DNA from: an uncultured Oscillospiraceae bacterium
GTDB lineage: Bacteria; Bacillota_A; Clostridia; Oscillospirales; Acutalibacteraceae
Direction of reading: 5' to 3'
Assembly (NCBI GenBank): GCA_910589395.1
Contig: CAJUTL010000028.1
Location: forward strand, 1-35,781
Length of the DNA: 35,781 nt
The notes under the pieces were generated by a model. That model was given only the letters and a program-made list of their open reading frames with translations. It was not told where the DNA came from and searched no databases. How positions within the stretch are numbered: the first letter of the stretch is position 1; every line of letters starts with the position of its first letter. Shown one piece after another: positions 7,513 to 14,933 of the stretch. The position numbers and the translations under genes are program-made.

Positions 7513-8274
7513 ATGCCGGAACGCCTGGATAAATTTTTGGCCTCTCAAAACCTGGGCAGCAGAAAAGAGGTTTCGCTTTTGGTGCGCTCCGGGGCGGTAA
7601 CAGTCAATGGCCTTATCGCCGCAGACTCGGCGCGGAAAATAGATCCTGAAGCCGATAGCATAGCGGTAAACGGCCGGGAAATAAATTACCGGAAATATCT
7701 GTATCTCATGATGAATAAACCGGCAGGGGTGCTTTCCGCCACAGAGGACCGCAGGGAAAAGACCGTGCTGGACCTTTTGCCGCCGGAGCTGCGCCGCCGT
7801 GGGCTTTTCCCAGCGGGCAGGCTGGATAAGGATACCACCGGGCTGCTTATTATCACTGATGATGGCGAGTTTGCCCACCGAATGCTTGCTCCCAAAAGCC
7901 ATATCTATAAGCTCTATGAGGCACGAACGCTCCACCCTGTGACCGAGGAAGATGTTTTTGCCTTTCGTTCTGGCGTTACAGAGGGAGGACAAAGCTTCGC
8001 TCCGGCCCGGCTGTGGACGGAGAAAAGAGGGGACAGGGAAGCCGCTATGGTGGAAATCCGAGAGGGGAAATTTCATCAGGTCAAGCGCATGTTTCAGGCG
8101 GTGGGAAACCAGGTGCTTTCTCTGAAAAGACTCAAGATAGGGGGGCTTTGGCTGGATCAAGCACTACCGGCTGGGGCTGCGCGGCTTTTGGAGAAAGCGG
8201 AAATACTGTCAATTTTTGATAGCAAAATGCACGAAAAACAACTTTCGGATTTGGATTTTATAGAAAACCCCTAA
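7513..8274 (+). CDS. RsuA-type rRNA pseudouridine synthase
   Basis: The 253-residue protein converts a uridine in rRNA to pseudouridine. Residues 1-45 form an S4 RNA-binding domain (ERLDKFLASQNLGSRKEV, GAVTVNG). The catalytic domain follows, with MNKPAGVLSATEDRREKTVLDLL typical of the RsuA subgroup and the catalytic Asp in AGRLDKDTTGLLIITDDG. The C-terminal GKFHQVKRMF is also standard. In E. coli RsuA targets 16S U516; that specificity is assumed from subgroup only. GTGAGGAA lies just upstream of the ATG at 7513. A longer in-frame extension to 7432 would begin inside the MITE-like element and is unlikely. Confidence 0.9.
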   Translation: MPERLDKFLASQNLGSRKEVSLLVRSGAVTVNGLIAADSARKIDPEADSIAVNGREINYRKYLYLMMNKPAGVLSATEDRREKTVLDLLPPELRRRGLFPAGRLDKDTTGLLIITDDGEFAHRMLAPKSHIYKLYEARTLHPVTEEDVFAFRSGVTEGGQSFAPARLWTEKRGDREAAMVEIREGKFHQVKRMFQAVGNQVLSLKRLKIGGLWLDQALPAGAARLLEKAEILSIFDSKMHEKQLSDLDFIENP

Positions 8275-8405
8275 ACTCAAGGGGGAATCTTTGGGTAAAT
8301 AATGGATATCTTTCGCCGGATTTGTCTGTTATACTTATACCAATCTAATCAAGGGTTTGTGTCTGTCCCGTTGATGCAGGCCCAGATAACAGGAGGAATT
8401 TCTGA

Positions 8406-9518
8406 ATGGCAAGTGTAACCCTGAAAAACGTGTATAAGATTTATGCGGGCGGAGTAACGGCCGTTACCGACTTCAATCTGGAGATTCAGGATAAGGAGTT
8501 CATTATCCTTGTTGGCCCCTCCGGCTGTGGTAAGTCCACTACGCTGCGTATGATCGCTGGTCTGGAAGAGATCAGCAAGGGCGAGCTTTACATTGGCGAC
8601 GCTCTTTCCAATGAGATCGCTCCCAAGGACAGAGATATCGCCATGGTGTTCCAGAACTATGCTCTGTATCCCCACATGACCGTGTATGACAACATGGCGT
8701 TTGGCCTGAAGCTGCGCAAAACTCCCAAGGACGAGATCAAGCGCCGCGTGGAAGAGGCCGCCCGTATTTTGGATATCTCCCATCTGCTGGATCGTAAGCC
8801 CAAGGCTTTGTCCGGCGGTCAGAGACAGCGTGTGGCTCTGGGCCGCGCGATCGTTCGCGATCCCAAGGTGTTCCTGCTTGACGAGCCCCTTTCCAACCTG
8901 GACGCCAAGCTCCGTGCTCAGATGAGAACCGAGATCGCCAAGCTTCACAAGAGACTGGGTACCACCTTTATCTATGTTACCCATGACCAGACCGAGGCTA
9001 TGACCATGGGCGACCGCATTGTGGTTATGAAGGACGGCTTCATTCAGCAGGTAGATACTCCTCAGAATCTGTACGAGTATCCCATCAATGAGTTTGTTGC
9101 CGGCTTTATGGGCTCTCCTCAGATGAACTTTATTGATGCCAAGCTGGGCAAGGACGGCTCCGATTATACCCTGACCTTTGGCGGCTGCACCATTAAGGTT
9201 CCCGCGAAGAAGGCGGAAGGCACCCCCATTGCCGATTATGTTGGCAAAGATGTTGTGTTCGGCATTCGCCCTGAGGACGTTCACGATGAGCCCGAGTTCA
9301 TCGAAAAGGTTGGCGGCGCGCATGTTACCTGCGACGTGGAAGTGACCGAATTGATGGGCGCTGAGACCTATCTGTATCTGAACTGCGAAGGCAATGCCGT
9401 TACCGCTCGTGTAGAGCCCACCTCTACCGCCAAGTCCGGTGACAAGGCCGCTATCGCGTTTGACCTGAACAAGATGCACTTGTTTGATAAGGAATCTGAA
9501 AAGACCTTCCTGAACTAA
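8406..9518 (+). CDS. ugpC: MsmK/UgpC-type sugar ABC transporter ATPase
   Basis: This 370-residue ATPase energises carbohydrate ABC importers at the inner face of the membrane. Walker A is GPSGCGKST (37-45), the Q-loop lies in MVFQNYALYPHMTV, the signature is LSGGQRQR (135-142) and Walker B with the D-loop is FLLDEPLSNLD (156-166). The C-terminal 130 residues form the regulatory OB-fold/TOBE domain of the MalK/UgpC/MsmX group. No permease or binding-protein gene is adjacent, so it is probably a shared ATPase serving several sugar transporters, as MsmX does in Bacillus. Codon use is strongly biased, which suggests high expression. AGGAGGA precedes the ATG, and a strong terminator follows. Confidence 0.95.
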   Translation: MASVTLKNVYKIYAGGVTAVTDFNLEIQDKEFIILVGPSGCGKSTTLRMIAGLEEISKGELYIGDALSNEIAPKDRDIAMVFQNYALYPHMTVYDNMAFGLKLRKTPKDEIKRRVEEAARILDISHLLDRKPKALSGGQRQRVALGRAIVRDPKVFLLDEPLSNLDAKLRAQMRTEIAKLHKRLGTTFIYVTHDQTEAMTMGDRIVVMKDGFIQQVDTPQNLYEYPINEFVAGFMGSPQMNFIDAKLGKDGSDYTLTFGGCTIKVPAKKAEGTPIADYVGKDVVFGIRPEDVHDEPEFIEKVGGAHVTCDVEVTELMGAETYLYLNCEGNAVTARVEPTSTAKSGDKAAIAFDLNKMHLFDKESEKTFLN

Positions 9519-9536
9519 AAATTTACACTTGCCTTT

Positions 9537-9570
9537 CGGGGGTACCGTGCCGCGGTACCCCCGACTTTTT
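9537..9570 (+). terminator. Rho-independent terminator after the sugar ATPase gene
   Basis: CGGGGGTACCG and CGGTACCCCCG form a GC-rich 11-bp stem with a 5-base loop, followed by ACTTTTTATTT. It ends the monocistronic ATPase unit. Confidence 0.88.
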
Positions 9571-9572
9571 AT

Positions 9573-9622
9573 TTCAGGCAACCCCTAAGGCGTTAGTAGT
9601 GAGCTGTGCTGTGCTGCCTGAA
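9573..9622. repeat. 50-bp unit with 8-bp perfect inverted ends
   Basis: TTCAGGCA at 9573-9580 is matched by TGCCTGAA at 9615-9622. The left end continues as AGGCAACCCC, which resembles the left tip of the MITE-like element at 7255. It could be a shrunken relative or a chance dyad. Confidence 0.3.
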
Positions 9623-9769
9623 TAGTCTGCCCGTGAAAAAAGCAGCGGCTCTTTTGATTTTGCCAGCTTTCCGGAATAAATTTTAGGGCGGAATGGGGAG
9701 AAAGTTTCTTGTGAATTGGTTCTTTTTTGCAAAAAAATCATCTTCCGCTTTGGAAATTTCAAAAAAAGG

Positions 9770-9798
9770 TTGAAATTCTTTCTGTGGTTAGGTAAAAT
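9770..9798 (+). promoter_or_regulatory. Promoter of the CdaR/PucR-type regulator gene
   Basis: TTGAAA (9770-9775) and TAAAAT (9793-9798) are spaced by 17 bases, about 80 bases before the start codon at 9888. Confidence 0.6.
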
Positions 9799-9887
9799 AA
9801 AGCTGTATATATGTCAGTGACTTTTGAAAGAGCAGGCAGAGAAAAAGCGCAGGAAGGTATTCTTTGATAAGCGAAAGGGGAAGAGCC

Positions 9888-10973
9888 ATGTCTAACAGAT
9901 TGTTTCAGGGAATTATTCATCAAATGGGAGAAACGATAGATCGTGTGATCGGCGTGATCGATGAATCTTCTGTGATCATTGCGTGCAGTGAGCTGGGAAG
10001 GATCGGAGAAGTTTGTGAAAGTGTTACCACAGAGGATCTGGTTTCAGCTGATATATTCCAGGCTGAGGACTTCACATTTAAATCCTTTGGGAGCCGCCCC
10101 GGCTCTGAGTATGCCGTTTTTGTGGCCGGTACCGATCCGGAGGCGCAAAAATATGTGCAGATCCTGGCGGTTTCTCTAAACAGCATCAAGCAGTATTACG
10201 ATGAAAAGTACAACAGGGGAAATTTCATCAAAAATGTGATCCTGGATAATATTTTGCCTGGCGATATTTATCTGAAAAGCCACGAGCTTCATTTCGATTC
10301 CGAAGTGAGCAGAGTGTGCATGCTGATCAAAATCACGGATAAGAACGATATCTCCGCTTACGATGTTTTGCAGAATCTTTTCCCGGACAAGAATAAGGAT
10401 TTCATCATCAATATCAATGAAACCGATATTGCCCTTGTCAAGGAGATCAAGCCCAATATTGATGAGAAGGATATCAATAAGCTGGCAAGCTCTATTGTAG
10501 ATACCCTTTCCGGTGAGTTTTATACCCACTGCACAGTGGGCATCGGTACGGTGGTAAACAATATCAAGGATCTGGCCCGTTCCTTTAAGGAAGCCCAAGT
10601 GGCGCTTGAGGTGGGCAAGGTGTTTGATACGGAAAAGCCCATTGTCAGCTACAACCATTTGGGAATTGCCCGGCTCATTTATCAGCTTCCCACCACGCTT
10701 TGCGAGATGTTCCTGAAGGAAGTATTCCGCCGGGGCTCCATTGATTCGCTGGATCACGAAACGTTGTTCACCATTCAGCGGTTCTTTGAGAATAACTTGA
10801 ATGTATCTGAGACCTCCCGGAAGCTGTTTGTACACCGCAATACGCTGGTATACCGTCTGGAAAAGATCAAGAAGATCACCGGCCTGGATCTTCGGGAGTT
10901 TGAAGATGCCATTGTCTTTAAGGTAGCTCTGATGGTAAAGAAGTATTTGTCGAGCAATCCGAATAAGCTTTGA
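9888..10973 (+). CDS. CdaR/PucR-type helix-turn-helix regulator
   Basis: This 361-residue regulator carries at its C-terminus the PucR-type HTH (FENNLNVSETSRKLFVHRNTLVYRLEKI). This is the domain used by CdaR and PucR proteins. The middle part (residues about 130-250) resembles the GGDEF-like domain that precedes this HTH in CdaR-type proteins, and the N-terminal 110 residues look like a sensing domain. The effector is unknown. The ATG at 9888 has AAAGGGGAAG upstream; the earlier ATG at 9864 has a weaker site. The ftsE promoter region lies downstream, but nothing shows that this regulator controls it. Confidence 0.85.
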   Translation: MSNRLFQGIIHQMGETIDRVIGVIDESSVIIACSELGRIGEVCESVTTEDLVSADIFQAEDFTFKSFGSRPGSEYAVFVAGTDPEAQKYVQILAVSLNSIKQYYDEKYNRGNFIKNVILDNILPGDIYLKSHELHFDSEVSRVCMLIKITDKNDISAYDVLQNLFPDKNKDFIININETDIALVKEIKPNIDEKDINKLASSIVDTLSGEFYTHCTVGIGTVVNNIKDLARSFKEAQVALEVGKVFDTEKPIVSYNHLGIARLIYQLPTTLCEMFLKEVFRRGSIDSLDHETLFTIQRFFENNLNVSETSRKLFVHRNTLVYRLEKIKKITGLDLREFEDAIVFKVALMVKKYLSSNPNKL

Positions 10974-11065
10974 AAAAAGGATATTCTTCCCGAAAATGCA
11001 CGGTTTCTGACTGCGAAAATTACAAATTGGTTACAAATAATTTCTTTTTTGGAATTAAATAGCAG

Positions 11066-11101
11066 GCACCCATTGGTATAATACGTTATGCTGATGGGTG
11101 C
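11066..11101. promoter_or_regulatory. ftsE promoter with inverted repeat around the -10 box
   Basis: A TATAAT -10 lies at 11077-11082; the -35 is weak (AT-rich around 11054). The -10 is enclosed by GCACCCAT (11066-11073) and ATGGGTGC (11094-11101), arms of 8 with a 20-base gap. A bound regulator would block or bend this promoter. The dyad is seen; its role is inferred. Confidence 0.45.
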
Positions 11102-11222
11102 TGTTGTGTGGATATCCACTGGCCGGAAATGTGTGGAAAATTGCATTCTAAGTAAAGAAAAGGCAGGTTTGGAAAATCAGGATCGGCCCGGCGGCGGTTC
11201 TCGTCTGTTTGGAGGGATAGTT

Positions 11223-12161
11223 TTGATTGAATTTCGCAATGTGTCAAAGGTATATAACAACGGTACGGAAGCGCTTCACCGTATCAACCTGATGGTGGAT
11301 AAGGGAGATTTCGTTTTTATCGTAGGCTCTTCCGGAGCGGGAAAAAGCACTTTTTTGAAGCTGATTACCTGTGAAGAGCGTCCCAGCTCCGGGCAGATCA
11401 TCGTAGACGGTGTGGATGTTTCCCGGCTGCGTAAGGGAAAAATTCCCTATGTGCGCCGCAAAATGGGTATGGTGTTTCAGGATTTCCGCCTGATCGACCA
11501 CATGACCGTTTACGATAACGTGGCCTTCGCCATGCGTGTGGTAGGCGCGCCGCCCAAGGCCATTAAAAAGAGAGTTCCCTATATTCTCAGCCTGGTAGGG
11601 CTGCAGCACAAGGCGAAGCATTATCCTACAGAGTTGTCCGGCGGGGAACGGCAAAGAGTTGGTCTGGCCCGCGCGCTGGTCAATAACCCGTCTATGATCA
11701 TTGCGGATGAGCCTACCGGCAATATCGATCCGGCCCTTTCCTTTGAGATCGTGGATCTGCTCAGCGAGATCAACCGCCGGGGCACCACGGTGCTGATGGT
11801 CACCCACGAGCATTCGTTGGTCAAGCATTTCCACAAACGGATCATTCAAATACATAGCGGCGAGATCGTAGCTGATACCGCGGCAATGCAGGACAGCTAC
11901 GCGCCGCCGGAGCGCTACACGGAAGCGGAGCGGGAAACCGCGGCGGACGATGATTATGCCGAATATGATAATGCTGAACCTTATGAGCCGGAAGAGGCTT
12001 ACGATCAGGACTATGAGGAAGACGGCGGCGAAGTATACGAGGAAGAGTATGACGGCGAATACAGCCAGCCGTATGTTGAGGAAGAGGAAGACGCGGCTTT
12101 CCCGGAGGAGCCGGAAGAAATGCCTCAGGAGCCTGATGATTGGGACGATGAGGAGGTGTAA
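11223..12161 (+). CDS. ftsE: Cell division ATP-binding protein FtsE with acidic C-terminal tail
   Basis: FtsE is the ATPase of the FtsEX complex that activates peptidoglycan hydrolases at the membrane. Walker A is GSSGAGKST (35-43), the signature LSGGE is at 138-142, Walker B MIIADEP at 158-164 and the H-loop His is 195. The canonical protein ends near residue 225. Here about 90 more residues follow that are dominated by Glu, Asp, Tyr and Pro (for example EPYEPEEAYDQDYEED). I chose the TTG at 11223 because GGAGGG sits six bases before it and the protein then starts MIEFRNVSKVY as FtsE does. The ftsX start is two bases after its stop. Confidence 0.93.
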   Translation: MIEFRNVSKVYNNGTEALHRINLMVDKGDFVFIVGSSGAGKSTFLKLITCEERPSSGQIIVDGVDVSRLRKGKIPYVRRKMGMVFQDFRLIDHMTVYDNVAFAMRVVGAPPKAIKKRVPYILSLVGLQHKAKHYPTELSGGERQRVGLARALVNNPSMIIADEPTGNIDPALSFEIVDLLSEINRRGTTVLMVTHEHSLVKHFHKRIIQIHSGEIVADTAAMQDSYAPPERYTEAERETAADDDYAEYDNAEPYEPEEAYDQDYEEDGGEVYEEEYDGEYSQPYVEEEEDAAFPEEPEEMPQEPDDWDDEEV

Positions 12162-12163
12162 TA

Positions 12164-13075
12164 ATGGGACTGCATAATATTGGATACCTGTTTCGGGAAG
12201 GGATCAAAAGCCTGTGGAAAAACAGGACGATGAGCATCGCTTCCATAGCGGTTCTGATCTCCTGCCTGCTGCTCACCGGTGTGGCGGGCCTGCTCTCTCT
12301 GAATCTTTCCGCTACCATGGAGTCTTTGGAGGGAAATAACACCATCACGGTATATTTGCAGGAGGATCTGCCCTCCCTGACGGCAGTAAAGGTAGGCGAG
12401 GATCTAAGGGCGATCGACAATATTTCTGATTGCACCTTTGTGCCGAAGGACGATGCCCTGGCTTCCATGATGCAGAGCATGGGAGGGGACGGTACGCTTT
12501 TCAACGGCCTTCAGGGAACTGATAATCCTCTGCCTGATGCTTATACCATTTCCATGATCGATCTGAGCCGGTATGATGAAACCATTTCCGCCATCCAGTC
12601 GGTGGAGGGTGTGGACCGAACCTCGGATTATCGGAAAATAGCCTCTCAGCTGAGTAATCTGGACCGCTTGGTGCGCTATTGCAGCATTGCCATTGTAGTG
12701 GTGTTGGGCATTGTATCGCTTTTCATTATCTCCAACACGGTAAAAGTTACCTTGTTTTCCCGAAGAATGGAGATTGTCATTATGAAATCGGTAGGGGCCA
12801 CCAACAGCTTTGTTCGTATCCCCTTTATTGTAGAAGGTCTTATCATCGGCGTGATCTCCGGCACCGTTTCCGCTACAGTGCTGTATTTCGCTTACGATAA
12901 GGCTGTAGAGGTGGTATACAGCCTGGCACCTTTCCTGAGCGTGGTGGATATTCACCCCCATGCTGGGCTTTTGTATCTGTCTTACATCGTGGTAGGAATG
13001 TTGTTCGGTATGCTGGGCGGTGTGATCTCTATCGGTAAATATCTGAAAAAAGAAGGAGAGGACGCTGTTGTTTAA
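12164..13075 (+). CDS. ftsX: Cell division permease FtsX
   Basis: FtsX is the membrane partner of FtsE and transmits ATPase movement to an extracellular cell-wall hydrolase. The 303-residue product has one membrane helix near residues 22-45. An extracellular domain of about 120 residues follows (ITVYLQEDL, then the stretch ending GVDRTSDYRKIA). Three C-terminal helices from about residue 170 enclose the conserved FSRRMEIVIMKSVGATNSFVRIPF. AGGAGG in the end of ftsE lies seven bases before the ATG. Its last eight bases overlap the M23 hydrolase gene, which signals translational coupling of all three. Confidence 0.95.
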   Translation: MGLHNIGYLFREGIKSLWKNRTMSIASIAVLISCLLLTGVAGLLSLNLSATMESLEGNNTITVYLQEDLPSLTAVKVGEDLRAIDNISDCTFVPKDDALASMMQSMGGDGTLFNGLQGTDNPLPDAYTISMIDLSRYDETISAIQSVEGVDRTSDYRKIASQLSNLDRLVRYCSIAIVVVLGIVSLFIISNTVKVTLFSRRMEIVIMKSVGATNSFVRIPFIVEGLIIGVISGTVSATVLYFAYDKAVEVVYSLAPFLSVVDIHPHAGLLYLSYIVVGMLFGMLGGVISIGKYLKKEGEDAVV

Positions 13076-14228
13076 GCTGGAAAAGCGGCTGAGAAGCTTC
13101 CTGTGTATCGGGTGCTCCGCCGCGCTGCTGTGCGCTTCCGTTTTTTCCGCGTCGGCGGAAAGCTTATCGGAGCTGCGGGAAAACCAGAAAAATCTTCAAG
13201 CACTGAAAGAGGAAAATGATGCCCGCCTGGAAGAGCTGCGGGACGACACAAGCCGGAAAAAAGTCTATCGGGACACACTTTACGAACAGATCGATACGGT
13301 ACAGCGGCAGCTGGATCTTTTGCGGAATCAAATCGTGGAGCTGGATAAAAAGATTGCTGCTTCTGAGGATAAAATCGCAGAGAAGCAGGAGAGCATTGAT
13401 CGAAACACCGATCTGTTGAAGGAGCGGATCAAAGCTCTGTATGTCACTGGAGACGCTTCCACAGTAGCCATTATCCTGAACAGCAGAAATTTGATGGACT
13501 TCACGGAGAAAATTCAAATTCTCAAGTCTGTGACCCGCCATGATCAGGAGCTGATCCAGCAGTTGTCTTCTCAACTGGAAGAGATCGAGGAAGAGCTTTC
13601 TGAGATCAGAGAAGACAAAGAAGAACTGAGCCGGAAAAAGAAAGAGCTCGACGCCAAGGGCGCGGAGCTTACAAAACTTTATGAGGAAGCGCAGCATGCC
13701 GTGGAGGACGCGGAGAACCAAGAAATAAGCGCCCAAGCGGATTCTGAGCTTTTGGGCTCTCAGATGGCCGAAAATGAAGCCGCCATCGCGGAGCTGGAGG
13801 AACAGCTTCGGCAGCAGAATTCCAGCACCGGAAATATCGGCGGTTCCGGCTATGTGGGAACCGGCAGCTTTATTTGGCCTATGCCGGGCTACACCTACCT
13901 GACCTGCTATTTCGGGGAAGGCGGTCATCGGGGTATCGATATCGCGGGCGGCGATATTTATGGAAAATCTATCGTTGCCGCCGATGGCGGCACGGTGCTG
14001 TATGCCGGCTGGAACGACAGCTATGGCTACTGCGTCTTCATCGACCATGGAAATGGCTATGAGACCCGCTACGCCCATATGAGCGCTCTTGGGACCGAAA
14101 CCGGGGCCGCTGTAGAGCAGGGGCAGATCATCGGCTATGTGGGCAGCACGGGGAATTCCACCGGCCCGCATCTGCACTTTGAGGTGATCTCCGGCGGGAG
14201 CCTGACAAATCCGATGGGGTATTTCTAA
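13068..14228 (+). CDS. Coiled-coil M23 peptidoglycan hydrolase, FtsEX partner
   Basis: The 386-residue exported protein has a signal peptide (cleavage probably after ASA-30), a long coiled coil rich in Glu, Lys and Gln from about 32 to 255, and a C-terminal M23/LytM domain from about 272. The zinc ligands are kept: HRGID near 286-290 and the HLH of GPHLHFEV near 367. An active DD-type or DL-endopeptidase is therefore possible, unlike E. coli EnvC, whose LytM domain is degenerate. The coiled coil is the part that contacts FtsX in EnvC/PcsB-like systems. The start is TTG at 13068 with AAGGAGAGG six bases ahead, inside ftsX. Cell-wall splitting during division is the likely role. Confidence 0.9.
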   Translation: MFKLEKRLRSFLCIGCSAALLCASVFSASAESLSELRENQKNLQALKEENDARLEELRDDTSRKKVYRDTLYEQIDTVQRQLDLLRNQIVELDKKIAASEDKIAEKQESIDRNTDLLKERIKALYVTGDASTVAIILNSRNLMDFTEKIQILKSVTRHDQELIQQLSSQLEEIEEELSEIREDKEELSRKKKELDAKGAELTKLYEEAQHAVEDAENQEISAQADSELLGSQMAENEAAIAELEEQLRQQNSSTGNIGGSGYVGTGSFIWPMPGYTYLTCYFGEGGHRGIDIAGGDIYGKSIVAADGGTVLYAGWNDSYGYCVFIDHGNGYETRYAHMSALGTETGAAVEQGQIIGYVGSTGNSTGPHLHFEVISGGSLTNPMGYF

Positions 14229-14264
14229 CGTCTTCGAAGGCTTGTGGAGGAATAGAGCTTTTCA

Positions 14265-14293
14265 TTGACAAGCCCGTATGATTTTACTATAAT
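14265..14293 (+). promoter_or_regulatory. Consensus promoter of greA
   Basis: TTGACA (14265-14270) and TATAAT (14288-14293), both exact consensus, are spaced by 17 bases. This predicts strong constitutive transcription of greA starting near 14300. Confidence 0.9.
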
Positions 14294-14305
14294 AAATGAC
14301 AATGC

Positions 14306-14322
14306 GGCCGCTGAAAGCGGCC
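14306..14322 (+). promoter_or_regulatory. 5'-leader hairpin of the greA mRNA
   Basis: GGCCGC and GCGGCC enclose the loop TGAAA right after the predicted transcription start and about 10 bases before the AAAGGATG ribosome binding site. It could stabilise the mRNA end; no T-run follows. Confidence 0.5.
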
Positions 14323-14344
14323 CTCAGATAAAGGATGATTTTGT

Positions 14345-14830
14345 ATGGCAGAAAAGCAGTATTTTGTAACAGAGGAGGGCCTTGCCTCCCTGGAGAAGGA
14401 ACTGGAGCACCTGAAAACCGTGCGCAGAAAGGCCGTTGCGGAGAAGATCAAGGTCGCGCTTTCCTTCGGTGATCTCTCCGAGAACAGCGAGTATGACGAA
14501 GCGAAAAACGAGCAAGCCATTATGGAAGCCCGTATCGCCGACCTGGAGGTTATGCTGAAGGGCGCTGTAGTCATCGATGAAAATGAACTGAACAACGAAA
14601 CGGTGCATATCGGTTCTAAAATCGAAGTGAATATCACTATGCCCGGCGGAAAGAAAATGGAACGGGATTTCAAGATCGTCGGTTCCAACGAGGCGGATCC
14701 CAGAAACGGTAAGATTTCCGATGAGTCTGCGGTGGGAAAAGCCCTTTTAGGCGCGAAGGTGGGAAAAACCGTACAGGTGGAAACCCCGGCAGGGATCGCA
14801 AAGTATAAAATCGTAACGATCTCACGGTAA
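14345..14830 (+). CDS. greA: Transcription elongation factor GreA
   Basis: GreA enters the secondary channel of stalled RNA polymerase and triggers cleavage of backtracked RNA. The 161-residue protein has the family's usual length. The N-terminal coiled coil spans about residues 1-75 and carries GDLSENSEYDEAKNEQ, whose acidic tip residues (Asp and Glu) support cleavage. The C-terminal FKBP-like domain carries SDESAVGKALLGAKVG and the VETPAG strand. AAAGGATG precedes the ATG. It has its own consensus promoter and a terminator at 14867-14901, so lysS is probably expressed at least in part by read-through or its own weak promoter. Confidence 0.97.
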   Translation: MAEKQYFVTEEGLASLEKELEHLKTVRRKAVAEKIKVALSFGDLSENSEYDEAKNEQAIMEARIADLEVMLKGAVVIDENELNNETVHIGSKIEVNITMPGGKKMERDFKIVGSNEADPRNGKISDESAVGKALLGAKVGKTVQVETPAGIAKYKIVTISR

Positions 14831-14866
14831 CATAGCTTCCCCTTGTTAAGTGAAGCTGCAGGTTCT

Positions 14867-14901
14867 AAAAAAGGAGCAGCACAGCGCGCCGCTCCTTTTT
14901 T
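14867..14901 (+). terminator. Rho-independent terminator after greA
   Basis: AAAAAAGGAGC pairs with GCTCCTTTTTT around a GC-rich 13-base loop, giving a typical A-tract/T-tract hairpin. It ends 33 bases before the lysS start. Confidence 0.8.
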
Positions 14902-14933
14902 GAAATCGTCAGGATCAGGAAAGGATGAGGAAC

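Larger units (their letters stand above)
9519..9887. other. Intergenic stretch: terminator, 50-bp inverted-repeat element, promoter
   Basis: No gene is seen. From left to right it holds the terminator at 9537-9570, a 50-bp unit bounded by TTCAGGCA/TGCCTGAA at 9573-9622, an AT-rich spacer with A- and T-runs, and a promoter at 9770-9798 for the regulator gene at 9888. Confidence 0.6.

Noticed and set aside
8265..8295. ACCCCTAAACTCAAGGGGG as terminator of the pseudouridine synthase gene
   Set aside because: The stem is only four to five base pairs and no T-run follows.
8349..9581. 410-codon minus-strand frame opposite the sugar ATPase gene
   Set aside because: Strong codon bias of the real gene leaves the antisense frame open; the translation is rich in His/Gly/Leu without any domain.
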